A stretch of DNA of 64,000 nucleotides, from NCBI RefSeq assembly GCF_033546815.1, contig NZ_CP137846.1, positions 372,001-436,000 on the forward strand, given 5' to 3'. A model generated the notes under the pieces. It was not told where the DNA came from, did not search any database, and was given only the letters and a program-made list of their open reading frames with translations. Source of the DNA: Metamycoplasma subdolum. GTDB lineage: Bacteria > Bacillota_I > Bacilli_A > Mycoplasmatales > Metamycoplasmataceae. Position numbers and translations under genes: made by a program. How positions within the stretch are numbered: the first letter of the stretch is position 1; every line of letters starts with the position of its first letter. This document shows positions 28,181 to 38,028 of the stretch, one piece after another.

Positions 28181-29622
28181 AAATCTGCCTCCCAACCTGT
28201 ACATTTAAATTTGCCAATTGTAAAATGTTTTCTTGGAGTCTTATATTTTCCTTGACGTTTAACTCCAATCAATCACAATTGTCCTGCTAAGTTTCTTGAT
28301 AATAACACTTGTGAACTTCCATTTCAACCATAATGACATAACATCTTTGTGTCATTGTCATGTGTCCCATAAACAACTATTGCATGTCCTTGCATGTCAT
28401 CCTCGCCTTTCGTATTCTTATAGTCAATAGACTTAACGTCAAAAGGTAAAGTTAACCCAAAAACCATACATGGATACCCGTCTCTTATTCATTTTCAAGG
28501 TTTAATTCATCCAGTAGATCTTCTATGAATGGTGATTGGTAATTCTTCGCCTTGTGGACGATTTTCTTTTATAAAAGATTCTGCTACTTGTTTCATATAA
28601 AGTGAAGTAGTAAATATCGCACCTTTGCCATGCTTTAATCATAAGTCCCCCACAAAATCAGCCGTTACCAAAGGAGGATGCCCGAAATGATTTTTTCTAA
28701 ATAAATATTTCCCTATATCATCATCATTTTCATATAAATATTTTTGAACCTGTTGGTCAGAAAAAACTCCATACTTAACAAAATATTCGCTATATAATAG
28801 AAGCATACCTAATCCTATATAATGGCAAAGTCCCGCATTAATAAATTCATTACACTTTGCAATTCTTCAATCATACATTTTCACCAATTCTGGGTTATTT
28901 TGGTTTTCCAGGCGCAAATTTAAATAATGTGTTTTTAAGGTAGCCTGTTCTTGATATCCAAAAAATCTTTTGCCCTTTGAAAGCTTAAATCATCATGCAT
29001 ATGGCAATTCTTTTTCAGCAGTAAAAAGCTGTAAATTTGGATCATAATTTATTCAATCATCTTCTTGATGATTTGCACGAGTTTTAAGTAATGAAATTTT
29101 TTTCATCATATTTTTTTCTTGTTTGAGTTTTTCATCATTCAAAGTTTCATTTATATCAATTTGTAGTGTTTTGAGATTTTTAAGAATTTGATTATCTTTT
29201 TGTTTATTTTCTAAACTAATAATTTCTTTTTCAGTTAGACTTAATGATTCTAAATCAAAACTAGCTTTTGAATTATCATTAGCAAAAATTTTACTAAATA
29301 TTTTGTTATTCGCGGTATCCGCAAACATATCAACTAATACATCTTCATTATTTATTAACGAAACCAATATAAAACCAATTGGTTCAAATGTTGCTAATAT
29401 ATATGGGTTTTTGAAATTATCAAAAACAAGTTTTATATCTTTAATCTCATAATCAGCTTGTTTGTTATATCTAAAAATTCTTAATTCTAAATATTTGATG
29501 TAATCTTTTATATCATGTTTTAAATAAGGTGTAATTTGACTGATTTTGTGACTATTTTGTTTTATAAAATAATCCACTCTTTCAGTTTCTGCTTTTTTAA
29601 TAATCGCATCTTGTGGTAGCAT
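28174..29622 (-). CDS. Mycoplasma-type papain-like cysteine peptidase, module 1
   Basis: A 482-residue protein read through many TGA Trp codons. The probable nucleophile Cys266 lies in Ala-Gly-Leu-Cys-His-Tyr-Ile-Gly-Leu. The His413 region reads Gly-His-Ala-Ile-Val-Val-Tyr-Gly, followed by Cys-His-Tyr-Gly-Trp (429-433) and Ser-Gln-Val-Leu-Leu-Ser. This order matches the putative cysteine peptidases common in mycoplasmas. No signal peptide is visible (Met-Leu-Pro-Gln-Asp start, AAAGGA site upstream), so it may act in the cytoplasm or leave by another route. The first 48 residues are nearly identical in the other modules. Confidence 0.85.
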
Positions 29623-29659
29623 TTTTCATTCCTTTTTCTTGTTGTTTAAATGTTTTTTA

Positions 29660-29680
29660 GTTTTAATTTCAAGTTAAAAC
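29660..29680 (-). promoter_or_regulatory. Leader inverted repeat, module 1
   Basis: GTTTTAA (29660-29666) and TTAAAAC (29674-29680) lie 38-58 bases upstream of the peptidase start. The same repeat recurs in the leaders of modules 2, 3 and 4. Confidence 0.55.
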
Positions 29681-29754
29681 CAAACACATTTTAATACAAA
29701 GAAACTCATAAAAATTTAATTGTATTTCTTTATTTTTTAGGGTATATATAAATA

Positions 29755-29772
29755 AATAACCTTTTGGTTATT
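29755..29772 (-). promoter_or_regulatory. Shared upstream element, module 1
   Basis: Perfect inverted repeat AATAACC-TTTT-GGTTATT. Read toward the gene it is followed by TATTTATTT. It lies about 130 bases before the peptidase start and recurs upstream of the related transcription units. Confidence 0.6.
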
Positions 29773-29800
29773 AAATTTGAAATAGTTTGCATTTGCAAGT

Positions 29801-29839
29801 TAAAAAAACAAAACAAGCATTTATCTAATTCTTGTTTTG
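29801..29839 (-). terminator. Terminator of module 2
   Basis: CAAAACAAG (29809-29817) pairs with CTTGTTTTG (29831-29839). On the minus strand a T run (complement of 29802-29808) follows. Confidence 0.8.
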
Positions 29840-29875
29840 TTTTCATGTTTTTAATTTAATAATTAAATCGTTTTT

Positions 29876-30607
29876 TTACATATCAATTGTTCTTAACAAT
29901 TTTAATTCAGCATCTAGCGGAATTGAAATTCCTTCAGTTGCTTGTAAATTTTCTCCAACAATTAAATCAGCTTTAAATTGAGTACTTTTAATGTTTGATC
30001 TTTCATCTAAACTAAATTTAGAGTTTTGTATTTGTAAGGTCATTGTTTCAGCATTATCACCATAAATAATTGAATAATGATATAAATTGAAAGCCAATGT
30101 TTTATCTTCTTTATTGAAAGAAAAATTGTACTCTCTTTTAAACAGCATTCAACCGAGCTTCATTATAGTTCAGTTCTTAATTTGCTCTTTTCAATTATCA
30201 TCGATTTTTTTATACAAACCAACAACTTGGCCAAATTCTTTTTTTAAAATAATAGCAATCGTGTTATCTTTTTTTGATTCAGTTTCATCAGTGCTTTTAA
30301 AATAGGAAACATTCCAAGTTGGGTGAATGTCTAATACTAAATAGTCTTTATAATATTCCTCTAATTTTTCTAGCTTTCCAATAGCAAATTTATGAAAATA
30401 ATCTTTAAAAATAAAATTTGTTTTATTGATTTTAACAGGAGTATTGTTCTTAAAAACTGCATCATATTCTCAAATTTTGTCACCAATAATTTTTTCAATT
30501 TCTCGTTTTGTTTTTTTCTCTTTTAGCATACAAGAGCTTGAAATCAAAGTGGCAGGTAATAAACTAAGAGAACTTAATAGTATTAAATTTGATTTTCATT
30601 TTTTCAT
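29876..30607 (-). CDS. Lipoprotein of the peptidase-linked family, module 2
   Basis: A 243-residue protein with a signal peptide ending at Ser-Ser-Ser-Cys near residue 26. Lys-Ile-Trp-Glu-Tyr-Asp-Ala near 44-50, Tyr-Tyr-Lys-Asp-Tyr-Leu-Val-Leu-Asp and Lys-Lys-Glu-Phe-Gly-Gln-Val-Val-Gly-Leu mark the family. It is very close to the module 3 lipoprotein over its whole length, including the C terminus Leu-Arg-Thr-Ile-Asp-Met, so one probably arose by recent duplication. AGGAGAG precedes the ATG. Its partner peptidase is decayed. Confidence 0.85.
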
Positions 30608-31004
30608 ACTTATATATCTCTCCTATGTCCATACCTGATATTTTGGTATCAATATTAGTAAAAAAGTGTTCACGAGTTGTTTTTTTAACCCCTCATGGTT
30701 TTAACCCAACCAATCATAATTGTCTTGATAAAGTTCTAGATAATAGAATTTGAGAATATCCACTTCATCCATAATGGCACAATAGTTTAGTTTCATTATC
30801 ATCAGTGCCGTCAGCAATAACAGCGTGCCCGCCATTGCAACTGTATAATTCATTTCTACTTCTTAATTCCAAATACTTTATATAATCTTTTATATCATGT
30901 TTTAAATAAGGTGTAATTTGACTGATTTTGTGACTATTTTGTTTTATAAAATAATCAACTCTTTCAGTTTCATTTTTTTGAATTATTGCATCTTGTGGTA
31001 GCAT
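30564..31004 (-). pseudogene. Cysteine peptidase remnant with internal deletion, module 2
   Basis: The open frame encodes 146 residues. Residues 1-48 match the start of the intact peptidases. The sequence then jumps to the C-terminal Gly-Gly-His-Ala-Val region and Cys-His-Tyr-Gly-Trp-Ser-Gly-Tyr-Ser-Gln, losing over 300 residues including the nucleophile Cys. The frame overlaps the downstream lipoprotein start by 44 bases. No proteolytic activity is expected. Confidence 0.85.
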
Positions 31005-31043
31005 TTTTCATTCCTTCTTTTTTTGTTCTTTAAATGTTTTTTA

Positions 31044-31062
31044 GTTTTAATAAAGTTAAAAC
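31044..31062 (-). promoter_or_regulatory. Leader inverted repeat, module 2
   Basis: GTTTTAA (31044-31050) and TTAAAAC (31056-31062), 40-58 bases before the start codon, as in module 1. Confidence 0.5.
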
Positions 31063-31133
31063 CAAACAAATTTTAATACAAACAAATTTACAAAAAAATT
31101 AATTATATTTCTTTAGTTTTCAGGATATAAATA

Positions 31134-31151
31134 AATAACCTTTTAGTGATT
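31134..31151 (-). promoter_or_regulatory. Shared upstream element, module 2
   Basis: AATAACC-TTTT-AGTGATT, a worn copy of the element at 29755-29772, at the same distance (about 130 bases) from the start codon. Confidence 0.5.
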
Positions 31152-31181
31152 AAATTTGAAACAATTTTCACTTATATGTTT

Positions 31182-31218
31182 AAAAAAACAAAACAAGCAT
31201 TTTTCTAATGCTTGTTTT
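31182..31218 (-). terminator. Terminator of module 3
   Basis: An 11-bp perfect stem, AAAACAAGCAT (31190-31200) with its complement at 31208-31218; the minus strand continues with a T run. Confidence 0.85.
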
Positions 31219-31231
31219 TCTTTCTTTTGTT

Positions 31232-31978
31232 TTACATATCAATTGTTCTTAGCAATTTTAATTCAGCATCTAATGGAATTAAAACTCCATCAGTTTTTTT
31301 AATAATGTATCCAACAACTAAATCTGCTTTAAATTGAGTTCTTTTAATATTTGACCTTTCATCTAAACTAAATTTAGAGTTATGTATATGAAAATACATT
31401 GTTTTAAGTTCTTCATCTTCTTTTTCTTTACCGTAAAAAATTAAATAACGATATAAAGCGAAAGCCAATGTTTTGTCTTCTTCGTTGAAAGAAAATTTGT
31501 ACTCTTTTTTAAACATTAATCAGCCAATTTTCAATATATCTAAACTCTTAAATTGTTCTTTTCAATTGCCGTCAATTTTGTCATATAATCCAACAACTTG
31601 ACCAAATTCTTTTTTTAAAATAATGGCAATTGTATTATCTTTTTTTGATTCCGTTTTATCATCACGATTAAAATAAGAAACATTTCAAGTTGGGTGAATA
31701 TCTAATACTAAATAATCTTTATAGTATTCTTCTAATTTTTCTAACTTTCCAATGGCGAATTTATGAAAATAATCTTTAAAAACAAAATCAGTTTTATCAA
31801 TTTTGACAGGAGTATTATTCTTAAAAACTGCATCATATTCTCAAATTTTGTCGCCAATAATTTCTTCAATTTCTTGTTTTATTTTTTTCTCTTTTAGCAT
31901 ACAAGAACTCAACACAAAGGTTGTTGGCAACAAGCTAAGAGAACTTAATAATATTAAATTTAAATTTCTTTTTTTCAT
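31232..31978 (-). CDS. Lipoprotein of the peptidase-linked family, module 3
   Basis: A 248-residue protein with a signal peptide ending at Leu-Ser-Ser-Cys near residue 26. Lys-Ile-Trp-Glu-Tyr-Asp-Ala near 44-50 and the Tyr-Lys-Asp-Tyr-Leu-Val-Leu-Asp region identify the family. It is closely related to the module 2 copy, differing most near residues 170-190 and 220-232. Its own upstream peptidase is reduced to a short remnant, so this lipoprotein is now the first complete gene after the shared promoter region. Confidence 0.85.
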
Positions 31979-32148
31979 ATTACATTAATTTGTCTCTCAC
32001 CTTAAAGAATTACATCTTTTTTTCAAGTGAACTGTTTTCTAGGTTCAAGCACTTTTTTTTAATTCTTTAAGTTAAATTAATCATAATTTCCAAATTAAAT
32101 TCTTAAAATTCGGTTTGGGCCTTTTGAATAATTACATTCTGTGGAAGT
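31979..32148 (-). pseudogene. Short cysteine peptidase remnant, module 3
   Basis: About 170 bases keep both ends of the peptidase. The N-terminal Leu-Pro-Gln-Asn-Val-Ile-Ile-Gln-Lys is read from 32145 down, with the start codon changed to ATA. Near 32041-32010 the C-terminal Glu-Pro-Arg-Lys-Gln-Phe-Thr-Trp-Lys follows. Everything between is deleted. Confidence 0.75.
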
Positions 32149-32180
32149 ATTTATATCCTTTTTTGAATTTTTATTTTCTT

Positions 32181-32203
32181 GGTTTTAACTTAAATTAAAA
32201 GCC
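32181..32203 (-). promoter_or_regulatory. Leader inverted repeat, module 3
   Basis: GGTTTTAA (32181-32188) faces TTAAAA plus GCC (32195-32203), at the same place relative to the former start codon as in modules 1, 2 and 4. Confidence 0.45.
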
Positions 32204-32276
32204 ATTCTAATTTTAATTGATTAAAAACTCATAAAGAGAATAAGCCTTGTTTAATGTTTTTTTATTACTAAAATAA

Positions 32277-32292
32277 ATAACTTTTTAGTTAT
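32277..32292 (-). promoter_or_regulatory. Shared upstream element, module 3
   Basis: Perfect inverted repeat ATAACT-TTTT-AGTTAT about 130 bases before the former peptidase start. The rest of 32204-32380 shows no gene. Confidence 0.55.
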
Positions 32293-32380
32293 CTTATTTG
32301 CCAATTTTAATAGCAGGTTTATATTGAATTAATTCTTTTGAAAAACATTGTTGAGGATAAAATAATGTAATAAATTTAAA

Positions 32381-32408
32381 CTAAAAAACAAGGCCACAAA
32401 GCCTTGTT
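32381..32408 (-). terminator. Terminator of module 4
   Basis: AACAAGGC (32387-32394) pairs with GCCTTGTT (32401-32408); a T run follows on the minus strand. Confidence 0.88.
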
Positions 32409-32450
32409 TAAGAATAAATTACTCTTAACCTTTTTATACAATGATTTTTA

Positions 32451-33146
32451 TTATTCAATGATATTTTCAAGGTTAATGTCATAACAAAGATGTGAATAAC
32501 TAACATTATTATTATCATCTGAGAAAACTAAATCAACCCTAAAGTTTAATTTTTCACTTATATTTTTGTTTAAAAGAAAACTAATATCTGAAAAACGAAA
32601 TTCTATTTTTTCATCTTTTTTGTAAACTATATATGAATTATTGTAAAAAGTTAATTTTTGTTTTTCTTCAGAAAAATCTCAATGTCTATATTTAGCTGTA
32701 TGTAGCTTGCCAATTTTTAGACTTTTTAGTTGTTCCTTTCAATCAGGGCCGATGTCATTAATTATTCCAATTTGTTTAGCAGCTTCTTTGCTGAGAATAA
32801 TAGCAGCAACAAAATCTTTCTTAATTTCATGATAGTTTTGTTTGATTTCTCCAGCTTTAATTTTGTGGAAAGGAAAAACATCAAAAATTAAATAATCAGA
32901 ATATCTTGCCTTTAATTTCTCAAATTTTCCAACAGCAAATTGAAAAGTAAAATTTTCAACATTTTTGTTATTTGTTATTATTTTAGTTTTTGTAAGTTTA
33001 TATTCAAAAATTTTATCGGCTATAACATTTTTAGCGATTTCAAGTTTTTGTTCTGAATTATCTTTTTTATTGCAAGAAGCCGCAATTAAAGGTGCAGGCA
33101 ATAAAATTAATGAATTTAAAAATAATAAATTTCAGTGTTTTTTCAT
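32451..33146 (-). CDS. Lipoprotein of the peptidase-linked family, module 4
   Basis: A 231-residue protein with a signal peptide ending at Ile-Ala-Ala-Ser-Cys near residue 25. Lys-Ile-Phe-Glu-Tyr replaces the usual Lys-Ile-Trp-Glu-Tyr near 45-49. Tyr-Ser-Asp-Tyr-Leu-Ile-Phe-Asp and Ser-Lys-Glu-Ala-Ala-Lys-Gln-Ile-Gly-Ile, then Asp-Ile-Gly-Pro-Asp-Trp-Lys-Glu, mark the family. It begins one base after the stop of the intact peptidase, so this module is complete. It is more distant from modules 2 and 3 than they are from each other. Confidence 0.85.
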
Positions 33147-33147
33147 A

Positions 33148-34569
33148 TTAATTTGTCTCCCAACCTGAAGTTTTGCGTCCGTCTTTTCAAGTGAAATGTT
33201 TTCTAGGTTCTCTCACCTTTCCTCATTCTTTTAAACCAACTAGTCATAATTGACCAGCTAAATTTTTAGAGAGTAAAACTTGCGAATGTCTTGCTCAACC
33301 ATAATGGCACAACATTTTTCTTCCATTTTCGTGCGTACCATAAACTACCACACCATGCCCGCTTTTAAGGTCAGATATGCTCCTTGAATTAGCATTAGAT
33401 ATTGAAAATTTTGGTATTCCAGTTCCAAAAACTAAACAAGGGTGTCCATCTCTTATTCATTTTCATGGTTTTATTCATCCCGCTGATCTTCTATGAACAC
33501 TTATTGGTCACTCTTCATTTGGGTTTTTTCTATCACCCTCAAAAGCTTGAACAACTTGCTTCATATAAAGAGATGTAGTGAAAATCGCACCTTTTCCGTA
33601 TTTTAACCATAAATCGCCAACAAAATCCTCTGTTACAATTGGAGGCTTTGGTTTGTTAAAAAAATCATAAATTGGTTGATTTTCTTTATTCTTCAAATAT
33701 TTTTTTACTTGTAAATCTGAAAATACACCATAATTTTTAAAAAATTCTGCATATAGTAAAAGCATGCCTAGCCCTATATAATGGCATAAGCCAGTATCAA
33801 TGAACTCTTCGCATTTTGTAATCCTTCATTCATACATGGCTTTTAATTCAGGGTTATGCTCATTTTCTGCAAGTTTTGAATAATGTTCTTTTAACGTTTT
33901 TTGTTCTTGATATCCAAAACTTTCCGCAATTTCGGCAAGTTTAAATCACCAAGCATGAGGTACTTCTTTTTCTGCGATAAAAAAACGATAAAGCGGGTCA
34001 TAATTATAGCCATCAGAATTGATAACACTTTTTGTCATTCATGAAACTTTTGCAGCCATTTTTTTATTATTATTTAGTTTTTTATTATTTAAAGTTTCAT
34101 TAATATTCACAAAATAAGTTTTAAGATTTTTAAGAATATAATTATCTTTTTGATTATTTTCTAAGCTTCTGACTTCATTGTTGGTTATTCTAAAAGTATC
34201 CAAATCAAAATTTACCATTCTATTTGAATTTCTAGTAAAATAAAAATCATTAAATTTTTTATTTTCAGCAAACATATCAACAACAACACATTCATTGTTT
34301 ATTAAAGATACAAGCATATATCCAATTGGTTTAAATACGGCTAGAACATATGGGTTTTTAAAGTTATCACAAACAAATTTTATATCCTCAATTTCATAGT
34401 TTGTTTTTTCGTTGTAACTAAAAATTTTCAATTCCAAATACTTTATATAATCTTTTATATTATGTTTTAAATAAGGTGTAATTTGACTGATTTTGTGACT
34501 ATTTTGTTTTATAAAATAATCAACTCTTTCAGTTTCATTTTTTTGTATAACTGCATCCTGTGGAAGCAT
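33148..34569 (-). CDS. Mycoplasma-type papain-like cysteine peptidase, module 4
   Basis: A 473-residue protein, intact and closely related to the module 1 peptidase. The probable nucleophile Cys262 sits in Thr-Gly-Leu-Cys-His-Tyr-Ile-Gly-Leu. His405 lies in Gly-His-Gly-Val-Val-Val-Tyr-Gly, and Cys-His-Tyr-Gly-Trp lies at 421-425. The Lys-Pro-Trp-Lys-Trp-Ile-Arg-Asp-Gly segment near 367-375 is shared with module 1. No signal peptide is visible. It is followed one base later by its lipoprotein partner. Substrate and location are unknown. Confidence 0.85.
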
Positions 34570-34602
34570 ATTACATCCTTTTTTTGAGTTTTTATTTTTT
34601 TT

Positions 34603-34625
34603 GGTTTTAATTTTAATTTAAAACC
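34603..34625 (-). promoter_or_regulatory. Leader inverted repeat, module 4
   Basis: GGTTTTAA (34603-34610) and TTAAAACC (34618-34625), 34-56 bases before the peptidase start. Confidence 0.55.
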
Positions 34626-34697
34626 ATTTTAATTTTAATTGATTAAAAATCTATAAAAATAATAAGACTTGTTCAATGTTTTTTATTACTAAAATAA

Positions 34698-34713
34698 ATA
34701 ACTTTTATGTTAT
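34698..34713 (-). promoter_or_regulatory. Shared upstream element, module 4
   Basis: Inverted repeat ATAAC-TTTTAT-GTTAT, about 130 bases before the peptidase start, matching the element of the other modules. Confidence 0.55.
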
Positions 34714-34780
34714 CTTATTTGGAAATATTTAAAGATAGTTTGTATGTTGATTTAATTGATTTTTTAGGAAAAATATAATA

Positions 34781-34806
34781 AAAAATAAACCTTGAGGGAA
34801 GGTTTA
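34781..34806 (-). terminator. Terminator of the rpsL-rpsG-fusA operon
   Basis: AAACCTT (34787-34793) pairs with AAGGTTT (34799-34805); the minus strand continues into a T-rich stretch. Confidence 0.82.
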
Positions 34807-34828
34807 TCTTTAATTATTATTAAGGTTG

Positions 34829-36922
34829 TTAATCTTCGTCAACTTTAACTTTTCCACCACGTTTTTTGATGATTTCGTCAGCTAAGTTGCGAGGAAGTTT
34901 TTCATAATGATCAAATCACATTTGGTAAGTTCCACGACCAGTTGTCATAGATCTAAGTTCAGTAGCATAACCAAACATTTCTGAAAGAGGAATAAAAGCT
35001 TTAATTACATGAGCACCATCATTTCTAGTTTCGTTGTCACGAACTTGACCACGACGTCTAGAAATATCTCCCATAACATCACCGAAAAAATCTTCAGGAA
35101 CAACTACGGCAACATCCATAATAGGTTCAAGCAATACGGTTCCAAGTAATTCACGACCTTTGGTAAGTGATTTAGATGCTGCTATTTTATAAGCAAGTTC
35201 TGAAGAGTCAACTTCGTGGTATGATCCATCAAATAATGTTGCTTTTAGGTCAATTAAAGGATAACCGGCAAGGATACCAATTGCCATTTTTTCACGTAAT
35301 CCTTTTTCAATTGATTTGATGTATTCTTTAGGGATTTTACCACCAACAATTTTGTCAACAAATTCAAAACCTTTGTCAGGATTTGGTTCGTATTTAATTC
35401 ATACGTGACCATATTGTCCACGACCACCTGATTGTTTCTTGTGCATTCCTTCAACTTCAGCAGATTTAGTGATAGTTTCACGGTATGAAACTTGAGGAGC
35501 ACCAACATTTACTGAAACTTTGAATTCTCTTTTTAGACGGTCACAAATAATGTCAAGGTGTAGTTCTCCCATACCAGCAATAATTGTTTGACCAGTTTCT
35601 TCGTCGGTTCAATATTTGAAGGTTGGATCTTCTGCAGCTAGTCTTTGTAAAGAAAGTGACAGTTTTTCGTTTGCATCTTTTGATGCAGGTTCAAGTGCTT
35701 GCGAAATAACAGGTTCAGGGAAGTTCATATTTTCAAGCACAATGTCTTTATGTTTTTCATCAATTAATGTGTCACCAGTTGTTGTGAATTTAAGTCCAAC
35801 AGCGGCAGCAATATCACCAGTTCTAACTTCATCAACATCAGCACGGCTATTTGCATGCATTAATAAGATTCTTCCAATTCTTTCTTTTTCACCTTTAGTT
35901 GAGTTAATAATATATGATCCTTTGTTTAAAACACCTGAATAAACTCTAAAGTAAGTTAAGTTACCAACATAAGGGTCGTTCATTACTTTGAAAGCTAAAG
36001 CTGAAAAGAATTCATCATCTGAAGCTGGAATTGCAATTTCAGTTTCTCCTTTGTATGCTTTCATAGGTGGAATGTCTATAGGACTTGGAAGGTAATCAAC
36101 TACTGCATCAAGCATAAGTTTAACACCTTTGTTTTTAAATGATGTTCCACAAACTACTGGGAAATATTGTGAAGTCAAAGTAGCTTTTCTAATTGCTTTT
36201 TTAAGTAAATCAGCAGGAACTTCTTTTTCTTCAAGTAAAAGTTCCATAATATGTTCATCAAAGTCAGCAACTGATTCAGCTAGTGAGCTTCTCATTAAAA
36301 TTGCTTCTTCTTTTAAATGATCAGGAATTGGAATTTCAACTGCGTTTTCATCTTGCTTACCATCATATTTGTAAGCTTTCATTTCAACTAAATCAATAAT
36401 TCCTTCAAATTGAGCTTCTTCACCAATGTTTAATTGAATTGCATGTGCATTAGCAGCTAAAAGTTTTCTTAAAGATTCAACTGAAGCTTTAAAGTTAGCA
36501 CCTGCTTTATCCATTTTGTTAACATAAACGATTCTAGGTACGTGATAGTTTGTTGCTTGTCTTCAAACTGTTTCAGTTTGAGGTTCAACACCTGATTGAG
36601 CATCTAAAACAGTAATTGCTCCATCAAGTACACGAAGTGATCTTTCAACTTCAATTGTAAAGTCAACGTGTCCTGGGGTGTCAATAATTTGAACTTTGTG
36701 TCCTTTTCAATATGCTGTTGTAGCAGCTGAGGTAATAGTAATACCTCTTTCTTGTTCTTGAACCATTCAGTCCATTTGGCTAGCACCATCATGTGTTTCA
36801 CCAATTTTGTGAATTTTTCCAGTGTGGTATAGAACCCTTTCGGTTGTTGTTGTTTTTCCGGCGTCAATGTGAGCCATGATACCAATGTTTCGGTAAATTT
36901 TTAAATCGTAATCTCTTGCCAT
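34829..36922 (-). CDS. fusA: Translation elongation factor G
   Basis: A 697-residue protein, full length for EF-G. The GTP-binding site Ala-His-Ile-Asp-Ala-Gly-Lys-Thr lies near residues 17-24, Asp-Thr-Pro-Gly-His near 82-86 and Asn-Lys-Met-Asp near 136-139. All five domains are present, read through several TGA Trp codons. It moves tRNAs and mRNA through the ribosome after each peptide bond. It ends the rpsL-rpsG-fusA operon, the classical str order without tufA. Confidence 0.99.
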
Positions 36923-36952
36923 AACTATTCCTAATTTATATATAATACAATT

Positions 36953-37423
36953 CTATCATCTAAAGTGAGCAAATGCTTTATTAGATTCAGCCATTTTATG
37001 GGTGTCTTCTCTTTTCTTAATTGAGCCTCCAATTTTATTAGAAGCATCAATAATTTCATGTGCTAACTTTTCTTTCATAGTCTTTTCGTTTCTTAAACGA
37101 GCGTATTGGATTAATCATCTTAATGCTAAAGTTTGTTTTCTTTTTGCACTAACTTCGCAAGGTACTTGGTAGTTTGATCCACCAACTCTTCTGGTTCTAA
37201 CTTCTAGTTGAGGTGAAATATTTTCAAGTGCTTGTAAAAATACTTCCATTGGTTCTTTGTTTGTTTTAGTTTTAATAATTTCAAATGCATCGTATAAGAT
37301 GGCTTCAGCAACTGATTTTTTACCATCTAGCATAATTGTGTTGATTAATTTAGTAATAATTTTTGAGTTAAAGATTGGATCTGCTAAAACATCTCTAACA
37401 GGTGCTTTGTGTTTTCTTGACAT
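36953..37423 (-). CDS. rpsG: 30S ribosomal protein S7
   Basis: A 156-residue protein, normal for S7. It begins Met-Ser-Arg-Lys-His-Lys-Ala and contains [14 protein letters not shown] near 75-88, the conserved 16S-binding region. The final Trp is encoded by TGA just before TAG. It nucleates assembly of the 30S head. AGGAGA precedes the start; rpsL ends 22 bases upstream. Confidence 0.99.
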
Positions 37424-37445
37424 AATATCTCCTTACTTTAACTTT

Positions 37446-37862
37446 CTAGTTAGCTTTTGGGCGTTTAGTTCCATAAACTGAACGTCCTTGTTTTCTTTTT
37501 TCAACACCTGATGCATCTTGTGTTCCTCTAACGATGGTGTATCTAACTCCAGGTAAATCTTTAACTTTACCACCACGAATTAATACTACTGAGTGTTCTT
37601 GTAAATTGTGACCTTCGCCAGGAATATATGCTGTAACTTCTTGTCCGTTTGAAAGTTTAACACGGGCATATTTACGAATTGCTGAGTTAGGTTTTTTAGG
37701 AGTCATTGTTGCTACCCGAGTACATACTCCTCTTTTAAAAGGGCTAGGAATTTTCTTTTCTCTTTTTTGTAAAGAGTTAAACATCATACCTAAAGCAGGT
37801 GCTTTAGATTTTGTTGTTTTGCTTTTCCGCCCGCTATTAATTAATTGGCTAATTGTAGGCAT
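37446..37862 (-). CDS. rpsL: 30S ribosomal protein S12
   Basis: A 138-residue protein with the conserved start Met-Pro-Thr-Ile-Ser-Gln-Leu, Thr-Pro-Lys-Lys-Pro-Asn-Ser-Ala near 54-61 and the [10 protein letters not shown] segment near 81-90. These are the sites where streptomycin resistance changes arise in other bacteria. It takes part in decoding at the A site. It is the first gene of the operon. Confidence 0.99.
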   Translation of the reverse strand: MPTISQLINSGRKSKTTKSKAPALGMMFNSLQKREKKIPSPFKRGVCTRVATMTPKKPNSAIRKYARVKLSNGQEVTAYIPGEGHNLQEHSVVLIRGGKVKDLPGVRYTIVRGTQDASGVEKRKQGRSVYGTKRPKAN

Positions 37863-37984
37863 GTTTTTCCTTTCATTTTTTAATTATTTAATTAGCTTGT
37901 GACTTAATAAATACTAGTTAATTATACAACAACTTAGCCGGTGTTGAGTAATTTTTTTATTTTTTTTATTTTAAGAATTTTTGA

Positions 37985-38018
37985 TTAAAAAACATGGCAC
38001 TCAGTCCATGATTTTTGT
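37985..38018 (-). terminator. Terminator of the membrane-protein operon
   Basis: CATGG (37993-37997) pairs with CCATG (38006-38010), with flanking A and T runs extending the stem; a T run follows on the minus strand. Confidence 0.75.
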
Positions 38019-38028
38019 TAGTGAAATA

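Noticed and set aside
28174-29622. Peptidase modules as a MIB-MIP immunoglobulin-cleaving system
   Set aside because: The motifs are Cys/His papain-like rather than those of the MIP serine protease, and the lipoproteins are far smaller than MIB.
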